From contig NZ_CP074405.1 of NCBI RefSeq assembly GCF_018388445.1, positions 2,666,001-2,730,000 on the forward strand: 64,000 bases of DNA. The letters are read 5' to 3'. Numbering within the stretch: the first letter of the stretch is position 1; each line of letters opens with the position of its first letter. Below the pieces are notes generated by a model. That model was not told the origin of the DNA, did not search any database, and was given only the letters and a program-made list of their open reading frames with translations. Shown in pieces: positions 30,546 to 38,342 of this stretch. Position numbers and translations under genes: made by a program. Origin of the DNA: Cellulomonas wangleii (GTDB lineage: Bacteria > Actinomycetota > Actinomycetes > Actinomycetales > Cellulomonadaceae).

Positions 30546-31550
30546 ATGGCGACCATCACGCGCTACCCCGGGGTGCGGCACCTGCGCTCGACCCCCACGG
30601 CCCACGTCATGCAGCTGCGGGACGGCACGCTGCGCCGCTCGGGCGTCGGCCTGGCGTTCTGGTTCCGGCCCCTGACGGCGGTGCTGTCGGAGGTCCCCGT
30701 CGACGACCGCGAGCTGCCGCTCGTGGCGCACGCGCGCACCGCCGACCTGCAGGACGTCACCGCGCAGGTCACCGTCAGCTACCGCTTTGAGAACCCCGAG
30801 GTCGTGGCCCAGCGCCTCGACTTCAGCATCGACCCCGCCACCGGACGGTGGACCGGCGAGCCGCTGCAGCAGGTCGGTCAGCTGCTCGGCGAGCTGGCCG
30901 CCGGCCACGTCATGGACGCGCTCGCCGGCGCGACGCTGCGCGAGGCCGTCTCGTCGGGCGCCGGCCCGCTGCGTCAGCAGGTCACTGCAGCGCTCGTGGC
31001 GGACAAGCGCGTGGCCGCCACCGGCCTGCGCGTCCTCGGCGCCCGCGTCAGCTCGGTGCGGGCCGACGCCGACCTGGAGCGCGCGCTGCAGACGCCGGCG
31101 CGGGAGGCCGCACAGTCGGAGGCGGACCGCTCGACGTTCGAGCGCCGCGCCCTGGCCGTCGAGCGGGAGCGGGCCATCGCGGAGAACGAGCTCACCAACC
31201 GCATCGAGCTGGCGACCCGCGAGCAGCACCTCGTCACGCAGGAGGGCGCCAACGCCCGCACCCGGGCCGACGAGGCCGCGGCCGCCGCGCTCATCGAGGC
31301 CCGCAGCCAGGCCGAGCGCCGCCAGCTGCACGCGACCTCGACGGCCGAGGCCACCCGGCTCCAGGGCGAGGCCGAGGGCGCCGCCGAGCGCGCCCGCATG
31401 GCCGCCCTCGCCGACGTCGAGCAGGGCGTCCTGCTGGCTGTCGCCCTGCGCGAGCTGGCCGCGCACCTGCCGGCGATCGGGCAGGTGACGGTCACGCCCG
31501 ACATGCTCACCGGGGCACTGGGCGCGCTGACCGCCCGGCGGGGTGAGTGA
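30546..31550 (+). CDS. SPFH/Band 7 domain protein (soluble, slipin-like)
   Basis: This 334-residue protein is of the SPFH/Band 7 (stomatin/prohibitin) superfamily, whose members form oligomeric scaffolds, usually on membranes. The SPFH core is at about residues 20-200 (FRPLTAVLSEVPVDDRELPL, VTAQVTVSYRFENPE). It is followed by a long charged helix at about 190-300, rich in Glu, Arg and Ala, with ERERAIAENELTNRIELA. No hydrophobic N-terminal anchor is present, unlike most stomatins, so membrane attachment if any must be peripheral. The ATG follows AAGGAGGAG. The stop overlaps the start of the NAD-kinase-like gene, so the two form an operon under the two NrtR-type operators. Confidence 0.85.
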   Translation: MATITRYPGVRHLRSTPTAHVMQLRDGTLRRSGVGLAFWFRPLTAVLSEVPVDDRELPLVAHARTADLQDVTAQVTVSYRFENPEVVAQRLDFSIDPATGRWTGEPLQQVGQLLGELAAGHVMDALAGATLREAVSSGAGPLRQQVTAALVADKRVAATGLRVLGARVSSVRADADLERALQTPAREAAQSEADRSTFERRALAVERERAIAENELTNRIELATREQHLVTQEGANARTRADEAAAAALIEARSQAERRQLHATSTAEATRLQGEAEGAAERARMAALADVEQGVLLAVALRELAAHLPAIGQVTVTPDMLTGALGALTARRGE

Positions 31551-32445
31551 CGTGCCGCTCGCACCCCGCGCCGTGGTGGTCCACCGTCGCTCCGAGCTCG
31601 AGGAGCTGGTGGACCGCCACGGCACCCGCGGCCAGGTCGAGTTCTTCCTGCGCAGCCGTGGGCGGGACCTGGCCGACGTGCAGGGGCGCCACGACGCCCT
31701 CGCCGACGCCCTGCGCACCGTCCGGGCAGCCGTGCCGACGGACTGGCGGCGCGGCGACGTCGAGCGCGGCGACCTGCACCGGTTCGCGTTCGACCCGCAG
31801 GACGTCTGCCTCGTCGTGGGACCCGACGGGCTGGTCGCCAACACGGCGAAGTACCTGCGCGACCAGCCGGTCGTCGGCGTCGACCCCGAGCCGGGGCACA
31901 ACGCCGGGGTCCTCGTGCGGCACGTCGCCGCGCAGGTGGCCGGCGTGCTGGGGGACGTCGTGCGCGGGTCCGCGCGCATCGAGGACCGGGCGCTCGTGCG
32001 CGCCGCCCTCGACGACGGCACGTCGCTCGACGCCCTCAACGAGGTGTACCTCGGCGACAGCGGTCACCAGTCGGCCCGGTACCGGCTGACGTCCCCCGAC
32101 GGCGACGAGCGGCAGTCGTCGTCGGGGGTGGTCGTCACCACCGGGACCGGTGCGACCGGCTGGGCGACCTCGCTCGCGCGCGGACGGGACGACGCCCCGC
32201 CGCTGCCCCGGCCGACCGAGCTCACGCTCGCCTGGTTCGTGCGCGAGGCGTGGCCCTCGCCCACCACCGGCGTGAGCCGCACCGCGGGGCTCCTGGCGGC
32301 CCGCGAGGAGCTGACGATCGTCGTCGAGTCCGACGCGCTGGTGCTGTTCGGCGACGGGCTGGAGGCGGACCGGCTCACCGCGACCTGGGGCCAGGCGGTA
32401 CGGCTGGGCCTGTCGGACCGGCGGCTGCGGCTCGTCGCACCCTGA
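31543..32445 (+). CDS. NAD kinase-like protein
   Basis: This 300-residue protein is a divergent member of the ATP-NAD kinase / diacylglycerol kinase fold. It has VVGPDGLVANTAKYL near residue 91 where true NAD kinases read GGDGT, so the second Gly is Pro but the catalytic Asp is kept. It also has VVGVDPEPGHNAGVL, the NE motif in ALNEVYLGD near residue 165, and the nucleotide-binding TTGTGATGWATSL near 200 in place of TGSTAY. Fold and motif order therefore support a kinase-like protein acting on NAD or a related nucleotide, but activity is not assured. The GTG at 31543 overlaps the SPFH gene by eight bases. A GTG at 31552 is an alternative. Confidence 0.8.
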   Translation: MSDVPLAPRAVVVHRRSELEELVDRHGTRGQVEFFLRSRGRDLADVQGRHDALADALRTVRAAVPTDWRRGDVERGDLHRFAFDPQDVCLVVGPDGLVANTAKYLRDQPVVGVDPEPGHNAGVLVRHVAAQVAGVLGDVVRGSARIEDRALVRAALDDGTSLDALNEVYLGDSGHQSARYRLTSPDGDERQSSSGVVVTTGTGATGWATSLARGRDDAPPLPRPTELTLAWFVREAWPSPTTGVSRTAGLLAAREELTIVVESDALVLFGDGLEADRLTATWGQAVRLGLSDRRLRLVAP

Positions 32446-32456
32446 AGGCCGGGCCC

Positions 32457-32708
32457 TCAGGCGTCGGGGACGTCGTCCCGTGCCACGAGGTACACGCGCC
32501 CCGACGCGTCGCGCACCCGCTCGAACCCGCCGCGCAGCTCACCCTCGCGTGCCCGCTCGGCCTCGTTCGTGCCGCGGCCCGGGACGCGAGGGTCGGTCAC
32601 CTGGGCGGGCCCCACGAGGTGCTTCGCGAGCCACGCCGTCGCGTCGAGGCGTTCCTTGCGCTGCCTGGCCACATCGCTCCGTTCGTGCGCCGGTCGTCCG
32701 ACGCCCAC
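32457..32708 (-). CDS. small hypothetical protein (unknown)
   Basis: This small, highly charged protein of 83 residues has no recognised domain. The sequence reads as real protein in its C-terminal part (GGFERVRDASGRVYLVARDD), and it lies between two well-defined genes in an otherwise empty interval. The GTG at 32708 is the best start I can see, but no clear ribosome binding site precedes it. It is convergent with the NAD-kinase-like gene (stops 11 bases apart) and divergent from the sulfite-oxidase-like gene. Confidence 0.5.
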   Translation of the reverse strand: MGVGRPAHERSDVARQRKERLDATAWLAKHLVGPAQVTDPRVPGRGTNEAERAREGELRGGFERVRDASGRVYLVARDDVPDA

Positions 32709-32796
32709 TATGCCACCGGCCACCGGGAGCACGGCTGCCGTGACCGGCTGCCGCCCGGGGTGTCGCGCGGTGCAGCCGCGGGTGTTCCATGGTCCC

Positions 32797-33429
32797 GTGA
32801 CGCCGAGCGACGCATCGGGCGTGGACCCGACGGGCCTGACCCCGGGATTCCGGGGCCGTCCCCGCGTGTCCGGCGTCGCGCTGCCGCCCGGCCAGTACGA
32901 GGTGCACGACTTCCCCGTGCTGTCGGCCGGCCCGACGCCGAACATCGACACGGCGCACTGGCGGCTCGAGGTCCGCACCGAGGACCACGCGACCTTCAGC
33001 TGGTCGTGGGCCGACCTCATGGCGCTGCCCCAGGACGACGCCGTGGTGGACCTGCACTGCGTGACCCGGTGGTCGAAGTTCGGCACCCGGTGGCGGGGCG
33101 TCGGCCTCGACGTCCTGCTGGCCGACGTGCCGTCCGTCGCGCAGTACGCGCTGGTCGGCTGCTACGGCGGGTACACCACGAACCTGCCCCTCGCGGATCT
33201 GCTGGGCGGGCGGGCGTGGATCGCGCACACGTACGACGGGCGCCCGCTGGATCCCGTGCACGGCGGCCCCGCCCGGCTGCTGGTGCCGCACCTGTACCTG
33301 TGGAAGTCCGCCAAGTGGGTCTGCTCGCTCACGCTCCTGCACGACGACCAGCGCGGGTTCTGGGAGCGGTACGGGTACCACGACTACGGCGACCCCTGGC
33401 GCGAGCAGCGCTACCAGGGCGACCCGTGA
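32797..33429 (+). CDS. sulfite oxidase-like molybdopterin protein
   Basis: This 210-residue protein carries the oxidoreductase molybdopterin-binding domain of the sulfite oxidase family. The likely molybdenum ligand is Cys in DLHCVTRWSKFGTRW near residue 88. The conserved VGCYGGYTTNLPLADLL and GPARLLVPHLYLWKSAKWV segments follow (given in part). It resembles the short catalytic module of MsrP (YedY), but there is no twin-arginine signal peptide and it should be cytoplasmic. The stop overlaps the start of the flavin reductase by four bases (GTGA), which suggests that the reductase supplies or accepts electrons. The substrate is unknown. Confidence 0.85.
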   Translation: MTPSDASGVDPTGLTPGFRGRPRVSGVALPPGQYEVHDFPVLSAGPTPNIDTAHWRLEVRTEDHATFSWSWADLMALPQDDAVVDLHCVTRWSKFGTRWRGVGLDVLLADVPSVAQYALVGCYGGYTTNLPLADLLGGRAWIAHTYDGRPLDPVHGGPARLLVPHLYLWKSAKWVCSLTLLHDDQRGFWERYGYHDYGDPWREQRYQGDP

Positions 33430-34229
33430 CGGCGACCGACGCCGCCGCGACCACGCGCAGTCCCGCACCCCTCGGTGAACGGTTCGCGTGCACCGGCGGC
33501 TGGTGCGTGGCGAGCGTCGTGGACGCCTGGCCGGAGACGGCGACAGCCCGCACCCTCGTGCTCGACGTGCCGGGATGGCCCGGGCACCGCGCCGGGCAGC
33601 ACGTGGACCTGCGCCTGACGGCCCCCGACGGGTACACCGCGTCGCGGGCGTACTCGGTGAGCGCCCCGACGGACCCGGCGCGACCGGGGCTGGTGCAGAT
33701 CACGGTGCAGCGCGTCACGGGCGGCGAGGTCTCCCCGTACCTGGTGGACGACCTGCCCGTCGGCGCCGGGATCGAGGTGCGCGGACCGGTGGGCGGATGG
33801 TTCGTGTGGGAGCCGGGCACCGCGGGCGGTGCGCCGGTGCTGCTGCTGGCCGGCGGGTCGGGCGTCGCACCGCTGGTCGCGATGGTCCGCGCCCGACGGT
33901 CCGCGCAGGACCGCACGCCCGTCCGCGTCCTGTACTCGGTGCGCATGCCCACGGACGCACTGTTCCTCGACGAGCTGACCGCGCCGGGGCTCGGCGGCGT
34001 CGACACCGAGGTGTGGTTCACCCGTGCCGCTCCCCCGGACGCCCCGCGCGCACCGGCACGCATCGGACTGCGCGACCTGGCCCGGCACGGCTGGCCGGCC
34101 GACCTGGCGCCGGTCTGCTACGTCTGCGGACCCACCGGGTTCGTCGAGGCGATGACCCGCATGCTGCTGGTGCTGGGCCACGACCCGCGGTCGGTGCGGG
34201 CCGAGCGGTTCGGGCCCTCGACCGACTGA
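33426..34229 (+). CDS. FAD/NAD-binding ferredoxin-reductase-type oxidoreductase
   Basis: This 267-residue protein is of the ferredoxin-NADP reductase superfamily. The FAD-binding barrel (about residues 20-125) has the RxYS motif in ASRAYSVSAPTD. The NAD(P)-binding domain (about 130-265) has VLLLAGGSGVAPLVAMV, and CGPTGFVEAM near 240. No 2Fe-2S domain follows, so it is a two-domain reductase. It starts with GTG inside the stop of the molybdopterin protein, so the two are coupled and probably act as a pair in electron transfer. Which way the electrons flow cannot be told from sequence. Confidence 0.86.
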   Translation: MTATDAAATTRSPAPLGERFACTGGWCVASVVDAWPETATARTLVLDVPGWPGHRAGQHVDLRLTAPDGYTASRAYSVSAPTDPARPGLVQITVQRVTGGEVSPYLVDDLPVGAGIEVRGPVGGWFVWEPGTAGGAPVLLLAGGSGVAPLVAMVRARRSAQDRTPVRVLYSVRMPTDALFLDELTAPGLGGVDTEVWFTRAAPPDAPRAPARIGLRDLARHGWPADLAPVCYVCGPTGFVEAMTRMLLVLGHDPRSVRAERFGPSTD

Positions 34230-34249
34230 GCCGGCGCCGGTCTGGACCG

Positions 34250-35218
34250 TCAGTGCTCGGCTGCGGCGTCGCCCGCGGCGGCGCCCCGGTGCCGCCACCT
34301 GTGCACCTGGTGCATGACGAGCACGACCACCGCACCCACGACCACGCCGAGCAGCGCCGACGCGGCGGTGTTGACCAGCCACGCGAGGAACCCGCCGACG
34401 CCGGCGACGCCGTGCACGGCCTCCTCGAGGTGGTGCACCACGTCGTACAGGCCGTGCCAGCCGAGCTCGTCGATGCCGACCAGCAGGATGTGCCCGCCGA
34501 CCCACAGCATCGCCGCGATGCCCACCGTGGACAGCACCGCCAGCACCTTCGGCATCGCGGTGACGAGCCCGCGCCCGAGCGCCGCCGACGCGCCGTTGCG
34601 CGTCTGCGCGAGCCGCAGGCCGATGTCGTCCATCTTCACGATCAGCGCCACCACGCCGTAGACGACCGCAGTGATGGCGAGCGCGACGACGACGAGGATG
34701 ATCGCGCGCGACAGCAGCCCCTCGTCGGCGACCTCGTTGAGCGCGATCACCATGATCTCGGCCGACAGGATGAAGTCCGTGCGGATCGCGCCGCCGACCA
34801 TCCGGGACTCCGCCTCCGGTCCCTGCTCGGGCGCCGTGACCTGCGGCTTCTCGTGGTGCTTGCCGCTGACCGCCTCCCACAGCTTCTCGGTGCCCTCGAA
34901 CGCCAGGTACGTGCCGCCCACCATGAGGATGGGCGTGAGCAGCCACGGCAGGAACTGGCTGAGCAGCAGCGCCGCCGGGAGGATGAACAGCAGCTTGTTG
35001 CGCAGCGACCCCTTCGCGATCTTCCAGATCATCGGCAGCTCGCGGTTGGCCGTCACACCCTGCACGTAGCGCGGCGTCACCGCGGTGTCGTCGATGACCA
35101 CCCCGGCGGCCTTGGCGCTCGCACGCCCCGCCGCCGCGCTCACGTCGTCGACCGACGCGGCCGCCAGCTTCGCGAGCGCCGCGATGTCGTCGAGGAGTGC
35201 CGCCAGACCGCCAGCCAT
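34250..35218 (-). CDS. DUF808 (YedI-like) inner membrane protein
   Basis: This 322-residue membrane protein belongs to the DUF808/YedI family, whose function is unknown. The N-terminal family signature is MAGGLAALLDDIAALAKLAAAS with DDVSAAAGRASAKAAGVVIDD (each given in part). About six hydrophobic segments lie at residues 75-100, 150-165, 172-195, 215-240 and 275-305. A His-rich and Ala-rich tail ends the protein. The ATG at 35218 follows AAGGTGG. It converges with the reductase gene, with 20 bases between the stops. Confidence 0.85.
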   Translation of the reverse strand: MAGGLAALLDDIAALAKLAAASVDDVSAAAGRASAKAAGVVIDDTAVTPRYVQGVTANRELPMIWKIAKGSLRNKLLFILPAALLLSQFLPWLLTPILMVGGTYLAFEGTEKLWEAVSGKHHEKPQVTAPEQGPEAESRMVGGAIRTDFILSAEIMVIALNEVADEGLLSRAIILVVVALAITAVVYGVVALIVKMDDIGLRLAQTRNGASAALGRGLVTAMPKVLAVLSTVGIAAMLWVGGHILLVGIDELGWHGLYDVVHHLEEAVHGVAGVGGFLAWLVNTAASALLGVVVGAVVVLVMHQVHRWRHRGAAAGDAAAEH

Positions 35219-35332
35219 GTGCCACCTTCGTCCGTACCGTCATCGCGCGCCCGTGCGCACGCCACCGCACAGAGTAGGGCCGCGCGCGGGCGTGCGCGCG
35301 CGTGCGTCCGGGGCGTCGGTGAGACTCGTCGC

Positions 35333-35902
35333 GTGGACCCGCTGCACCGGTACGACGTCGAGATCCTGCACCTGCTCGTGTCGCCGGAGCACGCGTACTT
35401 CGGCCGGCCCCGCGACGGCGCCGCCGACGTCCCCACGCGCGACGCGGAGCACGCGCGGGTCGTCGCCGACAAGGGCATCGTCGGGGACCGGTTCTACGGC
35501 AGGGCCGTGCACCTGGACGCGTCGGTGACGCTGATCGCGGTCGAGGCGCTCGACGCGGTGTCGGCCGAGCTCGGGGTGCCGCGGTTCGACCCGATGCGCG
35601 CGCGGCGCAACGTGGTGCTCCGGGGCGCGCACCTCACCCCGCTGGTCGGCCAGGAGGTCGTGCTGGAGTCGGACGGGGACGCCGTGCGGCTGCGCGTCGG
35701 CCGGTTCGCGAACCCGTGCGCGTGGATGGACCGTGCGCTGGCGCCCGGGGCGCACCCGGCCCTGCGCGGCGGTCGCGGGGGCGTGCGCTGCCGGCCGCTC
35801 ACCGACGGGGTGCTGCACCGCGGGCCGGCCGTGCTGGTGAGCCCCGTACCGCTGGACCCCGCGCGGGCCGGTGACCGCGTGCCCCGTCCGGTGCTGCCCT
35901 GA
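35333..35902 (+). CDS. MOSC domain-containing protein
   Basis: This 189-residue protein has a MOSC domain, the C-terminal domain of molybdenum cofactor sulfurases, thought to carry sulfur or bind the cofactor. Recognisable parts are SPEHAYFGRP, VADKGIVGDRFYG near residue 45, MRARRNVVLRGAHLTPLVG near 90-110 and FANPCAWMDRALAPG near 125, where the Cys is conserved. The GTG at 35333 follows GAGACT by six bases. It is near the sulfite-oxidase-like gene but not in the same operon, because DUF808 lies between on the other strand. A link through the molybdenum cofactor is possible. Confidence 0.8.
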   Translation: MDPLHRYDVEILHLLVSPEHAYFGRPRDGAADVPTRDAEHARVVADKGIVGDRFYGRAVHLDASVTLIAVEALDAVSAELGVPRFDPMRARRNVVLRGAHLTPLVGQEVVLESDGDAVRLRVGRFANPCAWMDRALAPGAHPALRGGRGGVRCRPLTDGVLHRGPAVLVSPVPLDPARAGDRVPRPVLP

Positions 35903-35934
35903 CGCGCGCGACCCGCCGACGCTAGCCTCGACCC

Positions 35935-36276
35935 GTGAGCCGGATCTTCACCACCGCGTTCGGCGCGGTCTACCCGCTCTACGTCGCCAAGGCGGAGCGC
36001 AAGGGCCGCACGCGCGCCGAGGTGGACGAGGTCATCACCTGGCTCACGGGGTTCGACGGGCCGACCCTGCACGAGCACGTCGAGGCCGGCACGACGTTCG
36101 AGGACTTCTTCGGCGCCGCCGACCTGAACCCCGCGGCGTCCCTGATCACCGGCTCGGTCTGCGGCGTACGCGTGCAGGACGTCGAGGACCCCCTCATGCG
36201 CCGGATCCGGTACCTCGACAAGCTCGTCGACGAGCTGGCGAAGGGACGACCGATGGAGAAGATCCTGCGCGCCTGA
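35935..36276 (+). CDS. DUF2200 domain-containing protein
   Basis: This 113-residue protein covers the whole DUF2200 family. Typical segments are [27 protein letters not shown] and [22 protein letters not shown] (given in parts). Members are small, soluble and of unknown function, though commonly annotated near stress or toxin-like genes. The GTG at 35935 follows TAGCCT by six bases, a leaderless-type arrangement. It lies 32 bases after the MOSC gene. Confidence 0.85.
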   Translation: MSRIFTTAFGAVYPLYVAKAERKGRTRAEVDEVITWLTGFDGPTLHEHVEAGTTFEDFFGAADLNPAASLITGSVCGVRVQDVEDPLMRRIRYLDKLVDELAKGRPMEKILRA

Positions 36277-36278
36277 CC

Positions 36279-36300
36279 GCCCCGAAGGTGAGTTCGGGGC
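36279..36300. terminator. hairpin between converging genes
   Basis: GCCCCGAA and TTCGGGGC form a perfect 8-bp stem with a six-base loop immediately after the DUF2200 stop. It could end that transcript and also the leftward gene that stops at 36347. It is short and lacks a T-tract. Confidence 0.5.
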
Positions 36301-36346
36301 ACGGACGGGGCACGGTGGTCACCGCGACGCAGCGGAGACGCACCGG

Positions 36347-36877
36347 TCAGGCGGGCGACGCCGCCGGGATCCCGAGGACGGCGCCGATGTCCGCAGCCAC
36401 CTTCTCGTGACCTCTGCCGGGGGCGCGGCTCAGCGGCCGGCCCCACCTCGTGAGCAGGATGAACTCGTGCTGCACGCCGTCCTTCCGCACGACGGTCAGC
36501 CCCGGGCGCACCCGGTGCCGCGTGTCCCGCACGTCCTGCGCACGCAGGGCAGCGATGTCCTCACGCGCGATGTGCAGGATCTCGTGGGCACCCTCCGGTC
36601 GCCACAGCCGCACGCCCTGCGCGCCGTACGCGAAGACGAGCGACCGGTCGTCCCAGAAACCCGCCGCCTCGAGGGCCTCCACCTGCTCCGGCGTGGGTCG
36701 CGCCCAGGTCGACGTCCACCCCGGCCCGTCGGCCCCGACGACCCGGCGTGCCCGCACGAGGCGACGGCCGGACCTCCAGTCGCCCACCAGTGCGGCCACC
36801 GCCATGCCCACCACGAACACGGAGAGGACGACGAGATCGAACCCCGGTGGCGGCGACGAGCCCACGAACGCGTTCAT
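36347..36877 (-). CDS. single-TM membrane protein, PH-like tail (unknown)
   Basis: This 176-residue protein is of unknown function. One hydrophobic helix (about residues 14-34) is followed by a soluble region with FWDDRSLVFAYGAQGVRLWRP, a pattern of short beta strands and turns reminiscent of PH-like domains in the membrane proteins at 17337-22005. The similarity is weaker than among those. The ATG at 36877 is preceded by GGAGGG at a spacing of six bases, which sets the start. About 220 bases without a gene separate it from the tRNA terminator. Confidence 0.65.
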   Translation of the reverse strand: MNAFVGSSPPPGFDLVVLSVFVVGMAVAALVGDWRSGRRLVRARRVVGADGPGWTSTWARPTPEQVEALEAAGFWDDRSLVFAYGAQGVRLWRPEGAHEILHIAREDIAALRAQDVRDTRHRVRPGLTVVRKDGVQHEFILLTRWGRPLSRAPGRGHEKVAADIGAVLGIPAASPA

Positions 36878-37094
36878 GCGGTCCCTCCAGGTACCCCCGG
36901 ACCACCGACCCCGGGAGGGAGGTGCCCCCGTCACGGCGTCCGCGTGCGGCGAGGCGCGTCGGGGCGAACAGGGAGCATCCTGGCAGTTCGTCCAGCGTCG
37001 GCGTCAATGCCTCGGAGAGATTCTCGCAGCCGTCACCCGACGGCCATCTGCGCTGTGCTCTCCCCGTGGCCACGCACGAGGCCCCGCACCAACG

Positions 37095-37128
37095 ACGAAG
37101 GCCCGGACCATCAGGTCCGGGCCTTCGT
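37095..37128 (-). terminator. terminator of the initiator tRNA gene
   Basis: ACGAAGGCCCGGACC (37095-37109) and its perfect complement (37114-37128) form a 15-bp stem with a four-base loop, eight bases past the tRNA 3' end on the minus strand. It would also work in the opposite direction. Confidence 0.85.
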
Positions 37129-37135
37129 CTTCTTG

Positions 37136-37209
37136 TAGCGGGGGCAGGATTTGAACCTGCGACCTCTGGGTTATGAGCCCAGCGAGCTACCGAGCTGCTC
37201 CACCCCGCG
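37136..37209 (-). tRNA. initiator tRNA-Met (CAT)
   Basis: On the minus strand the gene folds into a standard cloverleaf. The acceptor strand is CGCGGGG, the D arm GAGC/GCTC, the anticodon arm CTGGG-CTCATAA-CCCAG, and the T arm GCAGG-TTCAAAT-CCTGC. The initiator features are present: no Watson-Crick pair at position 1-72 (C against T) and three consecutive G-C pairs in the anticodon stem. The CCA end is not encoded. The boundaries count from C1 to the discriminator A73. Confidence 0.93.
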
Positions 37210-37220
37210 TCGGCTTGATA

Positions 37221-37249
37221 ACCATACGTCAGGTCGGCCGGGCGTCCAA
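37221..37249 (-). promoter_or_regulatory. promoter of the initiator tRNA gene
   Basis: On the minus strand TTGGAC (37244-37249) and TATGGT (37221-37226) are spaced by 17 bases and end 11 bases before the tRNA 5' end. The -35 and most of the spacer lie inside the last codons of the EamA gene, whose stop is at 37229-37231. Confidence 0.7.
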
Positions 37250-38212
37250 ATCCGATCCCTGGTCAGACGTGGTGACGGCCGTCACGGGGGCTGCCGGCGG
37301 CGCGGGACGGGCCGCTGCGGGCCGCCGTGCGGCGCGCTGCGCGACCACGACGCCGAGCACCACGAGCAGGCCGCCGACCGGCTCGTACCAGTGCAGCCGC
37401 TCCCCCAGCACGAGGATGCCCAGCACCACGCCGACGACCGGGGTCAGGTACGTGACCGTGGACGCGCGCTGCGCGCCCCAGGCGACGACGACGCGGGTGT
37501 TCCACACGTAGGCCATGCCGGTGCCGAGTGCCCCGAGAGCGACCATCGACAGCACGATGGGCCACGTCAGCGTCACGGGGCCGGTGGCGACCACCGGTGC
37601 GGCGAGGAGGACCAGCAGCGCGCCGACACCAATCTGCCCGGCGGCGACGGTCTCGGCCGGCAGACCGAGCGGCATCACGAACCGCCGCAGGTACGTCATG
37701 CCCAGGCCGTAGCACGCGGTGGCGCCCAGGCACGCGAGGACGGCAGGCAGCGAGGCGTCGACCGCGCCGGCCCCCACGTACGTCCACGGGGCCATGACGA
37801 CCACCACCCCGAGCCCGCCGACGGCCAGCCCGAGCCGCTGCCGCGCGGTCAGCCGCTCGGCCGGCAGCACCGCGGCCACGGCCAGCGACGTCATGAGCGG
37901 CGTCGTGGCGTTGAGGATGCTCGAGAGCCCGGAGGCCAGGTACTGCCCCGCCCACGCGAACAGCTCGAACGGCACCACGCACAGCAGGACGCCGAGCACG
38001 GCGAGGTGGCCCCACGTGCGCCACCCGCGCGGCCACGGCCGACGCAGCACCACCATGACGACGAGCATCGCGAGCGCACCGAGCCACAACCGCCCCGACG
38101 CGACCTGCGTCGGCGACAGCCCGTCCAGCGCGACCTTCATGAACAGGAAGCTCGAGCCCCACACGAGCGCCGCGGCGAGGTACTGCGCCAGCACGCGCTT
38201 CTCCGACGTCAT
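37229..38212 (-). CDS. EamA family (DMT) transporter
   Basis: This 327-residue permease belongs to the drug/metabolite transporter superfamily with two EamA repeats (about residues 8-140 and 155-290). Ten hydrophobic segments are visible, starting with LAAALVWGSSFLFMKVALDGL and including GERLHWYEPVGGLLVVLGV near the end of the second repeat. Substrates of such exporters are usually amino acids or small metabolites. Nothing here specifies which. The ATG at 38212 opens directly at the first repeat. The C-terminal tail of about 35 residues is Ala/Pro-rich and polar. It reads straight into the tRNA promoter. Confidence 0.88.
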   Translation of the reverse strand: MTSEKRVLAQYLAAALVWGSSFLFMKVALDGLSPTQVASGRLWLGALAMLVVMVVLRRPWPRGWRTWGHLAVLGVLLCVVPFELFAWAGQYLASGLSSILNATTPLMTSLAVAAVLPAERLTARQRLGLAVGGLGVVVVMAPWTYVGAGAVDASLPAVLACLGATACYGLGMTYLRRFVMPLGLPAETVAAGQIGVGALLVLLAAPVVATGPVTLTWPIVLSMVALGALGTGMAYVWNTRVVVAWGAQRASTVTYLTPVVGVVLGILVLGERLHWYEPVGGLLVVLGVVVAQRAARRPAAARPAPPAAPVTAVTTSDQGSDLDARPT

Positions 38213-38284
38213 GGTCCGAGGGTCGCAGGGACCACCGACATCGCGACAGCCGCGACAGCGCCGGGCGCGACGACGCCGGGTACG

Positions 38285-38332
38285 ACGACGCCCGCCGCCC
38301 CCACCGGTGACGGCGGGCGCGACGGGCGTCGT
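38285..38332 (-). terminator. probable terminator after the UPF0182 gene
   Basis: ACGACGCCCG (38285-38294) pairs with CGGGCGTCGT (38323-38332), and a nested alternative pairs GCCCGCCG (38290-38297) with CGGCGGGC (38311-38318). The element lies 11 bases beyond the UPF0182 stop on the minus strand. The alternative pairings make the exact fold uncertain. Confidence 0.5.
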
Positions 38333-38342
38333 CGGTGGGCGG

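Noticed and set aside
36977..37007. A promoter for the leftward gene at 36877 with TTGACG and CAGGAT.
   Set aside because: The spacing is 19 bases and the -10 is poor, so it was not listed as a feature.
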